Shown here piece after piece: positions 23,903-35,059 of a stretch of 64,000 nucleotides of DNA; position 1 is the first letter of the stretch, and each line of letters starts with the position of its first letter. The notes beneath the pieces are model-generated. The model did not search any database and was not told the origin of the DNA. It saw nothing but the letters and a program-made list of their open reading frames with translations. Origin of the DNA: Pseudoflavonifractor sp. AF19-9AC (GTDB taxonomy: Bacteria > Bacillota > Clostridia > Oscillospirales > Oscillospiraceae); the NCBI RefSeq assembly GCF_003478995.1, contig NZ_QUGI01000003.1, forward strand, positions 372,001-436,000, in the 5' to 3' direction. The position numbers and the translations under genes were made by a program.

Positions 23903-24643
23903 ATGCCCACCATCCCCAAGCTGTCCAAGGTGACCCGGCACTATCTGCGGGATTTTTCCTTTCGCCTGGCGGTCTTTCTCTTTGTGGCCACTCTCTTTCT
24001 CTTTCGGCCGGATTGGCTGGACTTCACGGGAAACGCTCCGGTCCTGCCCCTTCTGCTGCTCTGGCTGGCTGTGGCCGGCTCCATGGTGGTTCAGCTCAAC
24101 CCCAACAGCCTGCTGACCACCGGATGCCTCAAGCAGTATCCCACCCGCTATGACCCGGTGGACCATTACCGTCCGGAGGATCTGCGGCAGGCGGTAAAAA
24201 TTCAGGACCGCGGCGCTTTGAAGGTGGCTGTGGTATGGCTGGCCATCAACCTGTGCTTCGGCATTCTCTATCACCGCGGTGTGCTGTCTGTACCGGTGCT
24301 GGTTCTGCTGTGTGCCCTGTGCTACCTCTGCGACCTCATCTGCGTGCTGTTCTTCTGTCCCTTCCAGACCTTTCTCATGAAAAACCGATGCTGCGTCAAC
24401 TGCCGGATCTTTGCCTGGGGCTCCTGGATGATGGCCGCTCCCCTCATGTGCGTCCCCCACTGGTACGCCCAGAGCCTGTTCTGGATTGGCGTGGTGGTGC
24501 TGATCTTCTGGGAGGTGCGCTACCGCCGCCACCCGGAGCGGTTCTGGTACGGTTCCAACAAGCTGCTCCAATGCGCCCACTGCCCGGAGCAGCTGTGCCG
24601 CTACAAAGTTCCCCGCTCCCCCCGTTTCCGAAAGCCCCTGTGA
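23903..24643 (+). CDS. unknown membrane protein with paired Cys motifs
   Basis: A 246-residue protein of unrecognised family. It has four or five hydrophobic segments (about 20-35, 47-63, 107-124, 128-150, 190-207). Cysteine motifs face one side: NRCCVNCRIF near residue 160 and LQCAHCPEQLC near residue 225, which could bind a metal ion. AAAGGAG lies 10 nt before ATG 23903, and a strong terminator follows. It is 33 bp downstream of recR and may be co-transcribed with it, but nothing points to a DNA-repair role. Confidence 0.7.
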   Translation: MPTIPKLSKVTRHYLRDFSFRLAVFLFVATLFLFRPDWLDFTGNAPVLPLLLLWLAVAGSMVVQLNPNSLLTTGCLKQYPTRYDPVDHYRPEDLRQAVKIQDRGALKVAVVWLAINLCFGILYHRGVLSVPVLVLLCALCYLCDLICVLFFCPFQTFLMKNRCCVNCRIFAWGSWMMAAPLMCVPHWYAQSLFWIGVVVLIFWEVRYRRHPERFWYGSNKLLQCAHCPEQLCRYKVPRSPRFRKPL

Positions 24644-24645
24644 CT

Positions 24646-24681
24646 CCCTGCCTCCCGTTCTGCAAGGCAGGGGCTTTTTTT
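24646..24681 (+). terminator. terminator after the Cys-rich membrane protein
   Basis: CCCTGCCT (24646-24653) pairs with AGGCAGGG (24665-24672), followed by GCTTTTTTT. Confidence 0.9.
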
Positions 24682-24802
24682 ACCCGTCTAATCTGTTTTC
24701 TCTCTGTGTTTTACGGGCATTGGGGGAACTTTTTCCTGTTTTATCCGTCTAAAGAGACAGAACAAACCGGCATCTGTCCGTTTTGGAAAGGAGTGCATTG
24801 TC

Positions 24803-26176
24803 TTGAAACGACGAATCCTCACCGCCGCACTGGCCGCTTTGCTGGCCCTTTCTCTCACTGCCTGCGGCTCCCCCGCTCACTCCGGCTCCGGAAGCTCCCT
24901 GCCCCCTTCTGTCTCCAAGCTGGCTCTCAACCAGCCTGTCTATCCCGACTTTCCTCAGCAGCCCGACTTGAGCGAGTTTGGGGAGGACTGGGAGTCCTAT
25001 GACCGGGCCTCCTCGGAATATTATGAAGATCTCTCTGCCCTGCGGGGTGACGGAATCGCCCCGGACACGGTGCAGGCCCTCTCTGACTTTGCCGGGCGCA
25101 GCACCGCCCTGGCCATCGCCGGCATGGAGGGGGAGAACACCGTCTACTCCCCCCTGTCTCTGTGGTCCGCTCTGGCTATGCTGGCCCAGTGCTCCGGGGG
25201 TGAGAGCCGTCAGCAGGTGCTCACGGCCCTGGGCAGCGACGGGCTGGAATCCCTTCAGGAGCAGGTGGCTCAGGTGTGGCAGGGGCTCTACACAGACAAC
25301 GGAGTCAGTTCCCTGCTTCTGGCCAACTCCATCTGGCTCAACAGCAGCATGGAGGGCTCCTACGTGGAGGAGACTCTGGAGGCCCTGGCTCAGAACTACT
25401 ACGCCGGCGCCTTTGCCGTCCCCATGGGCACTGCTGAGGCCGACCAGGCGGTCACCGACTGGGTGAGCCAGCAGACCCACGGTCTCATCGGCGGGGAGGA
25501 GCCCGTGGTGGAGACCAAGGAGTACACCCTGGCCCTGCTGGCCTCCTCTCTCTACTACAAAGCCCCCTGGGCGGAGGAGTTCTCAGAGTCCCAGACCTGG
25601 GCCGACACCTTCACCGATGCCGCAGGAAATTCCTCTCAGGTGGACTTCATGCATCAGGAACACCACGGCACCATGCTCACCGGAGCGGGCTGGCAGGCGG
25701 CCAGTCTCAGCACTCAGCTGGGCGAGGTAGTCTTTGTCCTGCCTGACCAGGGCGTCACTCCCGAGTCCCTGCTGGAGGACGGAAGCCTTCTGTCCAGCCT
25801 GGACTTCAATGACCCCGGGGCCCAAAGCGGCGCTATCACGTGGTCGGTCCCCAAATTTGACGTGGATTCCGAGCTGGATCTGCTCCCGGCCTTAGAAGCG
25901 CTGGGTATCACCGATCTGCTGGATGCGGATGCTGCCGACCTCTCTCCCCTCACCTCCATCGGTGCCTACCTCTCCGGCGCCACCCAGATGGCCCGGGTAA
26001 AGGCAGACGAGGAGGGCGTGGAGGCCGCCGCCGTCACCATCCTCACCATGGACGCCACCGCCGCTCTGGAAGATCCCGAGCCTATGGTGATGGATCTGGA
26101 CCGCCCCTTCCTTTTTGTCATCCGCACCGAGGGCGTTCCCCTCTTTGTGGGCATCGTCAACCAGGTGAACGGATAA
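24803..26176 (+). CDS. serpin-family protease inhibitor lipoprotein
   Basis: A 457-residue bacterial serpin, a suicide inhibitor of serine proteases, anchored on the cell surface: the signal peptide ends in the lipobox LTAC (C21). The serpin core starts near residue 95. The inhibitory hinge is intact, EEGVEAAAVT at 403-412, with small residues at P12-P9 and Val instead of Thr/Ser at P14. Counting from P17 puts the scissile bond near T419-A420, which would suit an elastase-like protease. The family end motif RPFLFVIR and PLFVGIVNQ follow. TTG 24803 lies 10 nt after AAAGGAG. Gut bacterial serpins are thought to resist host neutrophil and pancreatic proteases; that role here is inference. Confidence 0.92.
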   Translation: MKRRILTAALAALLALSLTACGSPAHSGSGSSLPPSVSKLALNQPVYPDFPQQPDLSEFGEDWESYDRASSEYYEDLSALRGDGIAPDTVQALSDFAGRSTALAIAGMEGENTVYSPLSLWSALAMLAQCSGGESRQQVLTALGSDGLESLQEQVAQVWQGLYTDNGVSSLLLANSIWLNSSMEGSYVEETLEALAQNYYAGAFAVPMGTAEADQAVTDWVSQQTHGLIGGEEPVVETKEYTLALLASSLYYKAPWAEEFSESQTWADTFTDAAGNSSQVDFMHQEHHGTMLTGAGWQAASLSTQLGEVVFVLPDQGVTPESLLEDGSLLSSLDFNDPGAQSGAITWSVPKFDVDSELDLLPALEALGITDLLDADAADLSPLTSIGAYLSGATQMARVKADEEGVEAAAVTILTMDATAALEDPEPMVMDLDRPFLFVIRTEGVPLFVGIVNQVNG

Positions 26177-26306
26177 CGCTCTCCTCAACGCCCAATTCGG
26201 CATTGTGCTGCCGGCCAGAACGCTATGTATCATTCTACATCCAGTTGAACAAAGCTAAAAGTTTCAAGAGCTCACCCAATGTGATTACAGATTGGAAGTG
26301 CATGCG

Positions 26307-26933
26307 ATGAAGAAATTTTTAACACTGCTGCTTGCCTTTACTACGGTATGTTCTCTTGTGGCCTGCGGTGGACACAACGATTATTCACCCAAAAGCAATA
26401 TGCAGGATGGTCAGCAACAGAATCGCGCCCAATCGTCCATGGGCGAAACTGACATAACAGAAGCAATCGACTTTGATGCTTCTGTTTCTTGGGCAAACTG
26501 GTCGGATGACCCCAAAATCAGAGAATTGGCGCTTAACAGGGACACATTTGAACTTCGTTCGGCTGGACATATTCCCGTCTACAAGTGCGACACATTAGAA
26601 GAACTAAAGGAGTTCAAAACAACATTTTCAGGTACCTTTACTATGGACGGAGCTTGGGACGAAGTACCCTCTTTTGAGGAAGTGACCGCAGATTATACGG
26701 ATGATTTCTTTACTGAAAACACCTTGCTTTTGGTCTATGTGGAGGCAGGCAGCTGCACGCCTCGATTTGGGATAGATTCTGTTTTGAAAGAGAACGACAC
26801 GCTCTCCGTCTACGTCAAATGCACTTATAACCCCGAAGAAGGCGACTGTGCAATGGCAGGGTGGCTGTTTACGATCTCTGTCAACAACGACCAGGTACAA
26901 GATTGCACTCACTTTGATGCTGTTCTGAAGTAA
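26307..26933 (+). CDS. AT-richer putative lipoprotein of unknown function
   Basis: A 208-residue product with a signal peptide and lipobox LVAC near residue 19, then a low-complexity Asn/Gln stretch and a soluble domain with five or six predicted strands; no family was recognised. Codon use clearly differs from neighbours: many A/T-ending codons and about 45% G+C in a 60% G+C region, a sign of acquisition from elsewhere. ATG 26307 is preferred over the in-frame TTG 26292, with GGAAGTG as a modest ribosome site. A terminator follows at once. Confidence 0.65.
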   Translation: MKKFLTLLLAFTTVCSLVACGGHNDYSPKSNMQDGQQQNRAQSSMGETDITEAIDFDASVSWANWSDDPKIRELALNRDTFELRSAGHIPVYKCDTLEELKEFKTTFSGTFTMDGAWDEVPSFEEVTADYTDDFFTENTLLLVYVEAGSCTPRFGIDSVLKENDTLSVYVKCTYNPEEGDCAMAGWLFTISVNNDQVQDCTHFDAVLK

Positions 26934-26953
26934 GAAAACAATAAAATTTTGAC

Positions 26954-26994
26954 AAACCCCTCTGCCTGTTCACCGGAGCAGACAGAGGGGTTTT
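26954..26994 (+). terminator. terminator after the AT-rich lipoprotein gene
   Basis: AAACCCCTCTG (26954-26964) pairs with CAGAGGGGTTT (26983-26993); the intervening 18 nt can add a few pairs. Tail TTTTAA. Confidence 0.85.
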
Positions 26995-27157
26995 AATCCA
27001 TTCAAATCAGAGGGATCATGTTCGTGTTGCCGGTCGCTGCACCCCCCACACGAATAACGCCCAAGGTACCAAACTGAAGTTTCCCAATCGTGATTCACTG
27101 AGTTGGACGGAAGATACACCGGCAGCACATGATGGAATTGGGAGTTTCTCAAAAAGA
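26995..27157. other. gene-free spacer, possible gene remnant
   Basis: This stretch holds no supported gene. On the minus strand a short segment without initiation codon (around 27093-26999) encodes a protein-like string that includes KLQFGTLGVIRVGGAATG and ends at a stop, which might be the last 30 codons of a lost gene. There is no ribosome site or promoter. Confidence 0.25.
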
Positions 27158-27196
27158 CCCGCCGGGAACCAAGTTCGTTCCCGGCGGGCCTTTTTT
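27158..27196. terminator. bidirectional terminator after the XRE gene
   Basis: CCCGCCGGGAAC (27158-27169) pairs with GTTCCCGGCGGG (27177-27188); T-run on the plus side and TCTTTTTG on the minus side, ending the XRE gene. Confidence 0.9.
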
Positions 27197-27207
27197 CTTT
27201 CATTCGT

Positions 27208-27603
27208 TCAGCGCCGGCGGATCTCCAGCACAATTTTCCGGGTACAGCCCAGCATCACCAGAATCAGCACTACCACCGCCAGTTCCAGGGGTTCCCAGCG
27301 GCCAAAGAGCGCCTGCAGGGCCAGATAGGTGACCACTGAGCCCATGAGCACCCCAAACACCGCACCCCCCAGGTTGGGGCCCCAGAAGCGGGAACGGCTC
27401 TCACTGTCGGGGTAGATGAGCTCGTCCACACCCACCTGAAAGAACTCCGCCAGCTTCATCAAATCGTCGATAGAGGGGTTGGTCTGTCCCCGTTCCCAGT
27501 TGGAGATGGTCTGCCGGGTGGTGTGCAGCTGGGCAGCCACGGTCTCCTGGCTCATCCCCCTCCGCTCCCGGATGCGCTTCAAATTTCGGGCTACGTCGTT
27601 CAT
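27208..27603 (-). CDS. XRE-family regulator with membrane-spanning C-terminus
   Basis: A 131-residue protein with an N-terminal HTH_3 DNA-binding domain (residues 5-60, with SQETVAAQLHTTRQTISNWE as the helix-turn-helix) and a C-terminal part with two hydrophobic segments (about 79-97 and 107-122). Membrane-bound XRE regulators of this design are common in clostridia, and their signals are unknown. GAGGAGG precedes ATG 27603. It lies 82 bp downstream of sfsA on the same strand. Confidence 0.9.
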   Translation of the reverse strand: MNDVARNLKRIRERRGMSQETVAAQLHTTRQTISNWERGQTNPSIDDLMKLAEFFQVGVDELIYPDSESRSRFWGPNLGGAVFGVLMGSVVTYLALQALFGRWEPLELAVVVLILVMLGCTRKIVLEIRRR

Positions 27604-27685
27604 CGCCTGTCCTCCTCGGTCCCTTTTCTGTCTCCAACATAGGGCGCTGCGTGGAAAAAGTCAAGCAAGGATTCCTTGCCCCGCC

Positions 27686-28378
27686 TCAAAGCCGCACGGG
27701 GAGCGGATGAACCACCCGCAGCTCCTCCGGGGTGACGGCGCACTCCATGGCCAGCACCTCCACGCCTGCCTTGGCTGCCCGGCGCAGAGCGTCGCCGAAC
27801 TGGGGGTGGGTGGCGTCGTTGGGCTCCAGATACTTCATCCCCTCCATCTGGACGATGAAGCACACCGCCGCCTCATAGCCCGCCGCCTTGGCAGCCGCCA
27901 GTTCTTCCAGATGCTTCACCCCCCGCAGGGTGGGGGCGTCGGGGAAGCGGACCACGCCCTCCTCCTCCAGGGTGACCCCCTTCACCTCCACAAAGCCCCG
28001 GGCAGAGGAAGACTCCCAATAGAAATCAAAGCGTGAGGCGCCGTAGGTGGTCTCCGGGCGCAGCAGGGTAAGCTCCGGCCGGAAGCCCCCGGCGGAGGCC
28101 CACTCTCCAAACACCTTGTTGGGGGCCTGAGAATCCATGTTGATGAGCAGGGGACCGTTCCCCGTCTCTTTTTCCACGGCCACCAGATCAAAACGGGTCT
28201 TGCGCGTGGGGTTGGTGCTCTCCTCCAGATACACCAGCGCCCCGGGCACCAGCAGCTCCCGGCAGCGGCCGGTATTCTTTACATGGCACACCTCCGTTCC
28301 GCCCTCCACCTCCACATGGGCAATAAACCGGTTGGGCCGGGCCAGAAAACGGCCCGGTGAAATATTCGTATAGCGCAT
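27686..28378 (-). CDS. sfsA: SfsA, DNA/RNA nuclease family
   Basis: SfsA proteins were named for sugar fermentation stimulation and are now annotated as nucleases with an N-terminal OB-like domain. The 230-residue protein has the expected blocks RFIAHVEVEG, CHVKNTGRCRELL, GASRFDFYWE and FVEVKGVTL (PD-(D/E)xK-like, with E and K as likely catalytic residues), and FPDAPTLRGVKHLEEL. ATG 28378 follows GGGAG; the longer frame from 28414 has no site. Confidence 0.95.
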   Translation of the reverse strand: MRYTNISPGRFLARPNRFIAHVEVEGGTEVCHVKNTGRCRELLVPGALVYLEESTNPTRKTRFDLVAVEKETGNGPLLINMDSQAPNKVFGEWASAGGFRPELTLLRPETTYGASRFDFYWESSSARGFVEVKGVTLEEEGVVRFPDAPTLRGVKHLEELAAAKAAGYEAAVCFIVQMEGMKYLEPNDATHPQFGDALRRAAKAGVEVLAMECAVTPEELRVVHPLPVRL

Positions 28379-28411
28379 CTTGTATTTCTCCCACTTTTTC
28401 TGGTATGATAG

Positions 28412-28646
28412 CATCGTTCGAGCTTCTATGATAAACGGCTTTCCAAGTCAGTTGGTCTTGCACTTCCCGTTGGGAGACTCAATGCACCAACGGAACTACG
28501 CATTGCAGCAACAGCTGAATTTTATAAAAACAACCATTCTGAGCCGTTTTTATGGAATCGGGCGGCTGCCGCCGCACAAACAAACTGCATCGCGGTTGAT
28601 TCAGCAGAAATTATTATAGTGCATCTGCAAGGGGGAGACAAGTCTC
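28412..28646 (+). pseudogene. possible decayed coding fragment upstream of eamA
   Basis: A plus-strand frame open from 28412, lacking any start codon, reads about 65 codons of protein-like sequence (for example SVGLALPVGRLNAPTELR and EFYKNNHSEPFLWNR) and runs into the start region of the EamA gene. Base composition is lower in G+C than its flanks. It could be a relic of a lost gene or chance. No promoter for eamA was found in this 268-bp spacer. Confidence 0.2.
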
Positions 28647-29531
28647 ATGCAGGCAAAAGCTACCTGGTCCATTGTCCTCGCCGCTGCCCTATGGGGTGGA
28701 ATCGGCGTTTTTTTGAAGCTGCTCACCGCCGCCGGTCTGTCCTCCATGGAAGGTGTCGCCGTGCGCAGCGCCGTATCCGCCATTCTGTACGGCCTGTTCC
28801 TGGCTGTCACAGACCGGAAGGCTTTGCTCATTCACCCCCGTCACTGGTACTATTTTTTCGGCACCGGAGTCTGCTCCCTGGTATTTTTTAACTGGTGCTA
28901 TTTTACTACTATCTCCCAGAGCTCTATGTCGGTGGCCGCTGTACTTCTGTACACCTCCCCCGTCTTTGTCGCCCTGCTGTCCGCCCTCTTCCTTCGGGAA
29001 CGGTTTACCGCTCAAAAAGCCAGCGTCCTTCTGCTCACCTTCGCAGGGTGTGCCCTGGTGACCGGCCTGTTTCCTTTGGGACAGCAGCATGTGTCCCTGA
29101 TTACCCTTCTGCTGGGTCTGGGTTCCGGATTCGGCTACGCTCTTTATTCCATTTTCGGAAAATTTGCTCTGGAAAAGTACACCCCTTCCACCGTAACCTT
29201 CTATACGTTTTTATTCGCCGCGGTGGCTTCTGTCCCCATCTCCGGGCTTTACCGTCATCTGCATCTGCTGGTCAGCTGGAAGGCAGCGGCAGGCGGTCTG
29301 GGCATCGGCCTTTTCTGCTGTATTCTACCCTATCTGCTCTACACCGCAGGCCTACAGCATGTGGAGGCGGGTAAGGCCGCCATTCTGGCCACCATTGAGC
29401 CTTTTGTGGCCGCTCTGCTGGGTATCTTACTCTTTCACGAGGAAATCACTTTTTTCAAGCTGCTGGGCATGGCCGCCATTTTCGGTGCCGTCCTCCTGCT
29501 TAACCGCCCGATCCTGAAAAAGGAAACTTAA
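28647..29531 (+). CDS. EamA (DMT superfamily) transporter
   Basis: A 294-residue protein with ten hydrophobic helices in two EamA repeats (about 8-135 and 150-288), typical of drug/metabolite exporters of amino acids or other small molecules. Family features include WSIVLAAALWGGIGVFLK at the start and the helix-4 ending LFLRERFT, repeated as LLFHEEITFFKLLG in the second half. ATG 28647 follows GGGGGAG. Next to it is the Trp T-box operon, but with a separate promoter, so no substrate can be inferred. Confidence 0.92.
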   Translation: MQAKATWSIVLAAALWGGIGVFLKLLTAAGLSSMEGVAVRSAVSAILYGLFLAVTDRKALLIHPRHWYYFFGTGVCSLVFFNWCYFTTISQSSMSVAAVLLYTSPVFVALLSALFLRERFTAQKASVLLLTFAGCALVTGLFPLGQQHVSLITLLLGLGSGFGYALYSIFGKFALEKYTPSTVTFYTFLFAAVASVPISGLYRHLHLLVSWKAAAGGLGIGLFCCILPYLLYTAGLQHVEAGKAAILATIEPFVAALLGILLFHEEITFFKLLGMAAIFGAVLLLNRPILKKET

Positions 29532-29541
29532 AAATTGGGGC

Positions 29542-29570
29542 TTGACACCCGAACTTCATCTCGCTATAAT
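29542..29570 (+). promoter_or_regulatory. consensus promoter of the Trp T-box/trpB-like gene
   Basis: TTGACA (29542-29547), 17 bp, TATAAT (29565-29570), both perfect. Transcription would start about 29577, just before T-box stem I. Confidence 0.93.
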
Positions 29571-29589
29571 AGCACCAAATTAAATCAGA

Positions 29590-29872
29590 AAACCGATGAG
29601 AAAGAGGAGTAGCAGCGAGTCGGAACCTTACAGAGAGCCGCAGGCGGTGGAATTGCGGCAGGGGACGCCGGTGTGAATGGACTTTCGAGGGCTAAGCGAA
29701 CGGGAAACCAAGTAGCGCGACGGGGACTCCGCCCGTTATCAGGGGAGCATGGGCTGTTTGGCCTGTGAAAGTGAGCGGGCGTATCTTCATACGTCAATCC
29801 GGGTGGCACCGCAGAGGCTGATTGCAGTCCTTTGTCCCAGAATGAAAATTTCGGGGACGAAGGGCTTTTTTG
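29590..29872 (+). promoter_or_regulatory. T-box riboswitch, predicted tRNA-Trp specific
   Basis: A full T-box leader. Stem I begins near GAGGAGTAGCAGCGAG; the specifier loop region GTGTGAATGGAC carries UGG (Trp) at 29678-29680 followed by the expected purine. The T-box sequence GGGTGGCACCGC lies at 29801-29812, with AATCC before it. The terminator stem is CCTTTGTCCC (29829-29838) with GGGACGAAGG (29854-29863) and a run of T. Uncharged tRNA-Trp should stabilise the antiterminator and switch on the trpB-like gene. The specifier call rests on position and on the gene controlled. Confidence 0.93.
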
Positions 29873-29907
29873 TTGCCTTCTCCCCAGACGAAAAGGAGAA
29901 ATGAACC

Positions 29908-31302
29908 ATGAGCACTGTGAAAAAAATCCCTCACCGCCTGTATTTGACCGAAGACCAGATGCCCCGCCAGTGGTTCAACCTGCGCTCGGCCATGCCGGAG
30001 CAGCCCGACCCTCTCATCCACCCCGGCACCCTTCAGCCCCTGGGGGTAAGCGATTTGGCTCCCATCTTCTGCGAGGAGCTGGCAAAGCAGGAGCTGGACG
30101 GCACCACCCCCCATGTGGACATTCCCGAGGAGGTGCTGGAGGTTTACAAGATGTACCGCCCCTCCCCCCTCATCCGGGCCTATGAGCTGGAGAAGGCTCT
30201 GGGCACCCCCGCCCGCATCTACTACAAGTTTGAGGGCAATAACACCTCCGGCTCCCACAAGCTCAATTCCGCTGTGGCCCAGGCCTACTACGCCAAGATG
30301 CAGGGGCTCACCGGTGTCACCACCGAGACCGGTGCCGGCCAGTGGGGCACCGCCCTCAGCGAGGCCTGCTCATACTTCGGCCTCACCTGCGACGTTTACA
30401 TGGTCAAGTGCTCCTATGAGCAGAAGCCCTTCCGCAAGGCGGTGATGGGAGTCTTTAACGCCAGTGTCACTCCCTCCCCCTCCATGACCACCGAAGCCGG
30501 GCGGAAAATTCTGGCCGAAAATCCGGGCACCACCGGCAGCCTGGGCTGCGCCATCTCCGAGGCGGTGGAGGCCGCCGTCCAGAGCGGCGGCAAGAAACGC
30601 TATGTGCTGGGCAGCGTCCTCAACCAGGTGCTGCTCCACCAGTCCATCATCGGTCTGGAGAGCAAGCTGGCTATGGAGCAGCTGGGCGAGTACCCCGATG
30701 TAGTGGTGGGCTGCTCCGGCGGCGGCTCCAACCTGGGCGGCCTCATTGCCCCCTTCATGGCCGACAAGCTCCAGGGCGTAAAGAACCCCCGCATTGTGGC
30801 GGTGGAGCCCGCTTCCTGCCCCTCCTTTACCCGGGGCAAGTACGCCTACGACTTCTGCGACACCGGCAAGGTGACCCCTCTGGCCCGGATGTACACCCTG
30901 GGCTCCGGCTTCATCCCCTCCGCCAACCACGCCGGCGGCCTGCGCTACCACGGCATGAGCCCCATCCTCTCCAAGCTCTATCACGACGGATACATGGAGG
31001 CGGTGAGCTACAAGCAGTCCCAGGTCTTTGAGGCCGCGGTCCTCTTCGCCAAGCGGGAGACCATCCTCCCTGCCCCCGAGTCCGCCCATGCCATCAAGGG
31101 AGCCATCGACGAGGCCCTGAAGTGCAAGGAAACCGGCGAGGCCAAGACCATTCTCTTCGGTCTCACCGGAACCGGCTACTTCGACATGACCGCCTATGAG
31201 TCCTATCTCTCCGGCTCCATGACTGACTATGTCCCCACCGACGAGGACCTTCAGAAGGGCTTTGATTCCCTGCCCAAGATTCCCCAGAACAAGAACATTT
31301 AA
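29908..31302 (+). CDS. trpB: TrpB-like PLP-dependent enzyme (TrpB2 type tryptophan synthase beta)
   Basis: A 464-residue enzyme of the TrpB2/TrpB-like subgroup, about 60 residues longer than classical TrpB. The PLP lysine is K118 in NNTSGSHKLNSA and the phosphate loop is GCSGGGSNLGG near residue 271. It should condense indole and serine to tryptophan. No trpA or other trp genes are adjacent, so it may salvage indole, plentiful in the gut, rather than serve the full pathway. Control by a Trp T-box supports the assignment. AAAAGGAG precedes ATG 29908. Confidence 0.93.
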   Translation: MSTVKKIPHRLYLTEDQMPRQWFNLRSAMPEQPDPLIHPGTLQPLGVSDLAPIFCEELAKQELDGTTPHVDIPEEVLEVYKMYRPSPLIRAYELEKALGTPARIYYKFEGNNTSGSHKLNSAVAQAYYAKMQGLTGVTTETGAGQWGTALSEACSYFGLTCDVYMVKCSYEQKPFRKAVMGVFNASVTPSPSMTTEAGRKILAENPGTTGSLGCAISEAVEAAVQSGGKKRYVLGSVLNQVLLHQSIIGLESKLAMEQLGEYPDVVVGCSGGGSNLGGLIAPFMADKLQGVKNPRIVAVEPASCPSFTRGKYAYDFCDTGKVTPLARMYTLGSGFIPSANHAGGLRYHGMSPILSKLYHDGYMEAVSYKQSQVFEAAVLFAKRETILPAPESAHAIKGAIDEALKCKETGEAKTILFGLTGTGYFDMTAYESYLSGSMTDYVPTDEDLQKGFDSLPKIPQNKNI

Positions 31303-31367
31303 CGTTCAATCTTTCAAATTTCTTAATCTTTTCTTCGAGCCTTTTTAATTCTCAGGGTGTATGATTC

Positions 31368-31408
31368 ATAGTGCGGCAGAGAAAATGCTCTGCCGCACTA
31401 TGGCTTTA
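31368..31408 (+). terminator. perfect hairpin after the trpB-like gene
   Basis: ATAGTGCGGCAGAG (31368-31381) and CTCTGCCGCACTAT (31388-31401) form a 14-bp perfect stem with a 6-nt loop, followed by GGCTTTATT. A weak-tailed terminator, or an attenuator for the C39 gene 24 bp further on. Confidence 0.65.
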
Positions 31409-31424
31409 TTAAGATGGTGATTGT

Positions 31425-32294
31425 ATGTATTCCTCTCCGGATTCCGATAACCGTTCCAATGCCCCCAGGCGCTCCCGCTCCTCCCAGCGGCGGCGGAAAC
31501 GCCGAAGCCCTCTGCCCAAGCTGTTTGCTGCCGGCGTTCTGCTGGGGCTGGCTATCTTCTTCCTGCCCCGGCTCTACGAAGGATTGTATTCCGCGCCTCA
31601 GCTTCCCCAGACCCTGACCGATGAATTGGAGGCCCTGGCGGACAGCCAGCCCGAGGCCCAGCCGCTGCTGGACCATCCCAACCGATACCCTCAGAAGCTT
31701 TTAGAGCTGGCCGCCCGCAACCCGGAGGCCCTGGACTTTGTGCTGGACTACCCCCAGAAAAAGGACGAGCCCGCCGCAAAAACGGTAGGCGAGGTACAAA
31801 AGGGGGAGTTCCCCCTGCTTCTGCAGTGGGATGAGCGCTGGGGCTACCAGACCTATGGGGATGGCCTGATGGGCCTCACCGGCTGCGGGCCCACCGTCCT
31901 GTCCATGGCGGTGTGCGGCCTGACGGGAGACAACACCATTACTCCCTGGGTGGTGGCCCGGTACGCCCAGGAGGCTGGCTGGTACGTAGATGGTTCCGGC
32001 TCCAGCTGGGATCTCATGCGGGAGGGCTGCCACCACTATGGCTTGCAGGCGGAGGAGCTCCCCTTGGACGAGGGAATCGTGACCCGGGAACTGGAAAAGG
32101 GACACCCCGTCATATGCAGCATGGGTCCAGGCGACTTCACCACCAGCGGCCACTTCATTCTTCTCACTGGAATGGAGGACGGACAAATCTGCCTCAACGA
32201 CCCCAACCGCCCCTCCAACAGCGAAAAGCGGTGGGATTTTGATACCCTGGCCTCTCAGATCCGCAATCTGTGGGCCTGTTCCCCGGTGGAGTAA
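31425..32294 (+). CDS. membrane-anchored C39-like cysteine peptidase
   Basis: A 289-residue protein with a very basic N-terminus (RRRKRR), one membrane anchor (about 31-50) and an extracellular papain-like domain of the peptidase C39_2 type. The likely catalytic residues are C154 in GCGPT, H243 in SGHFILLTG and D259 in LNDPN. Stand-alone C39-like proteins without an ABC transporter may cleave cell-surface or secreted peptides. The ribosome site is weak (GGTGA before ATG 31425). Confidence 0.85.
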   Translation: MYSSPDSDNRSNAPRRSRSSQRRRKRRSPLPKLFAAGVLLGLAIFFLPRLYEGLYSAPQLPQTLTDELEALADSQPEAQPLLDHPNRYPQKLLELAARNPEALDFVLDYPQKKDEPAAKTVGEVQKGEFPLLLQWDERWGYQTYGDGLMGLTGCGPTVLSMAVCGLTGDNTITPWVVARYAQEAGWYVDGSGSSWDLMREGCHHYGLQAEELPLDEGIVTRELEKGHPVICSMGPGDFTTSGHFILLTGMEDGQICLNDPNRPSNSEKRWDFDTLASQIRNLWACSPVE

Positions 32295-32316
32295 ATCCCT
32301 CACTCCATCGATAAAA

Positions 32317-32364
32317 AATCCCCCGTGTTCTCTGCTTTGACAGAGAGCACGGGGGATTGATTTT
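32317..32364. terminator. bidirectional terminator between C39 gene and clpB
   Basis: AATCCCCCGTG...TCTCTG pairs with CAGAGAGCACGGGGGATT (one bulged T), loop CTTTGA at 32335-32340, T-rich tails on both strands. Confidence 0.92.
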
Positions 32365-32382
32365 TATGGCAGCACAGTTGGC

Positions 32383-35013
<2,631 letters not shown>

Positions 35014-35059
35014 ATGAAAGAAACCTCCTTTTTTGGGTTTCCATTTTTTGTATTAAGTT

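Noticed and set aside
26970..27233. 87-codon minus-strand frame
   Set aside because: It spans two terminators and has no ribosome site; only a possible remnant is noted.
27479..28036. 185-codon plus-strand frame across XRE and sfsA
   Set aside because: Antisense to two genes with clear families, His/Leu/Gly-rich.
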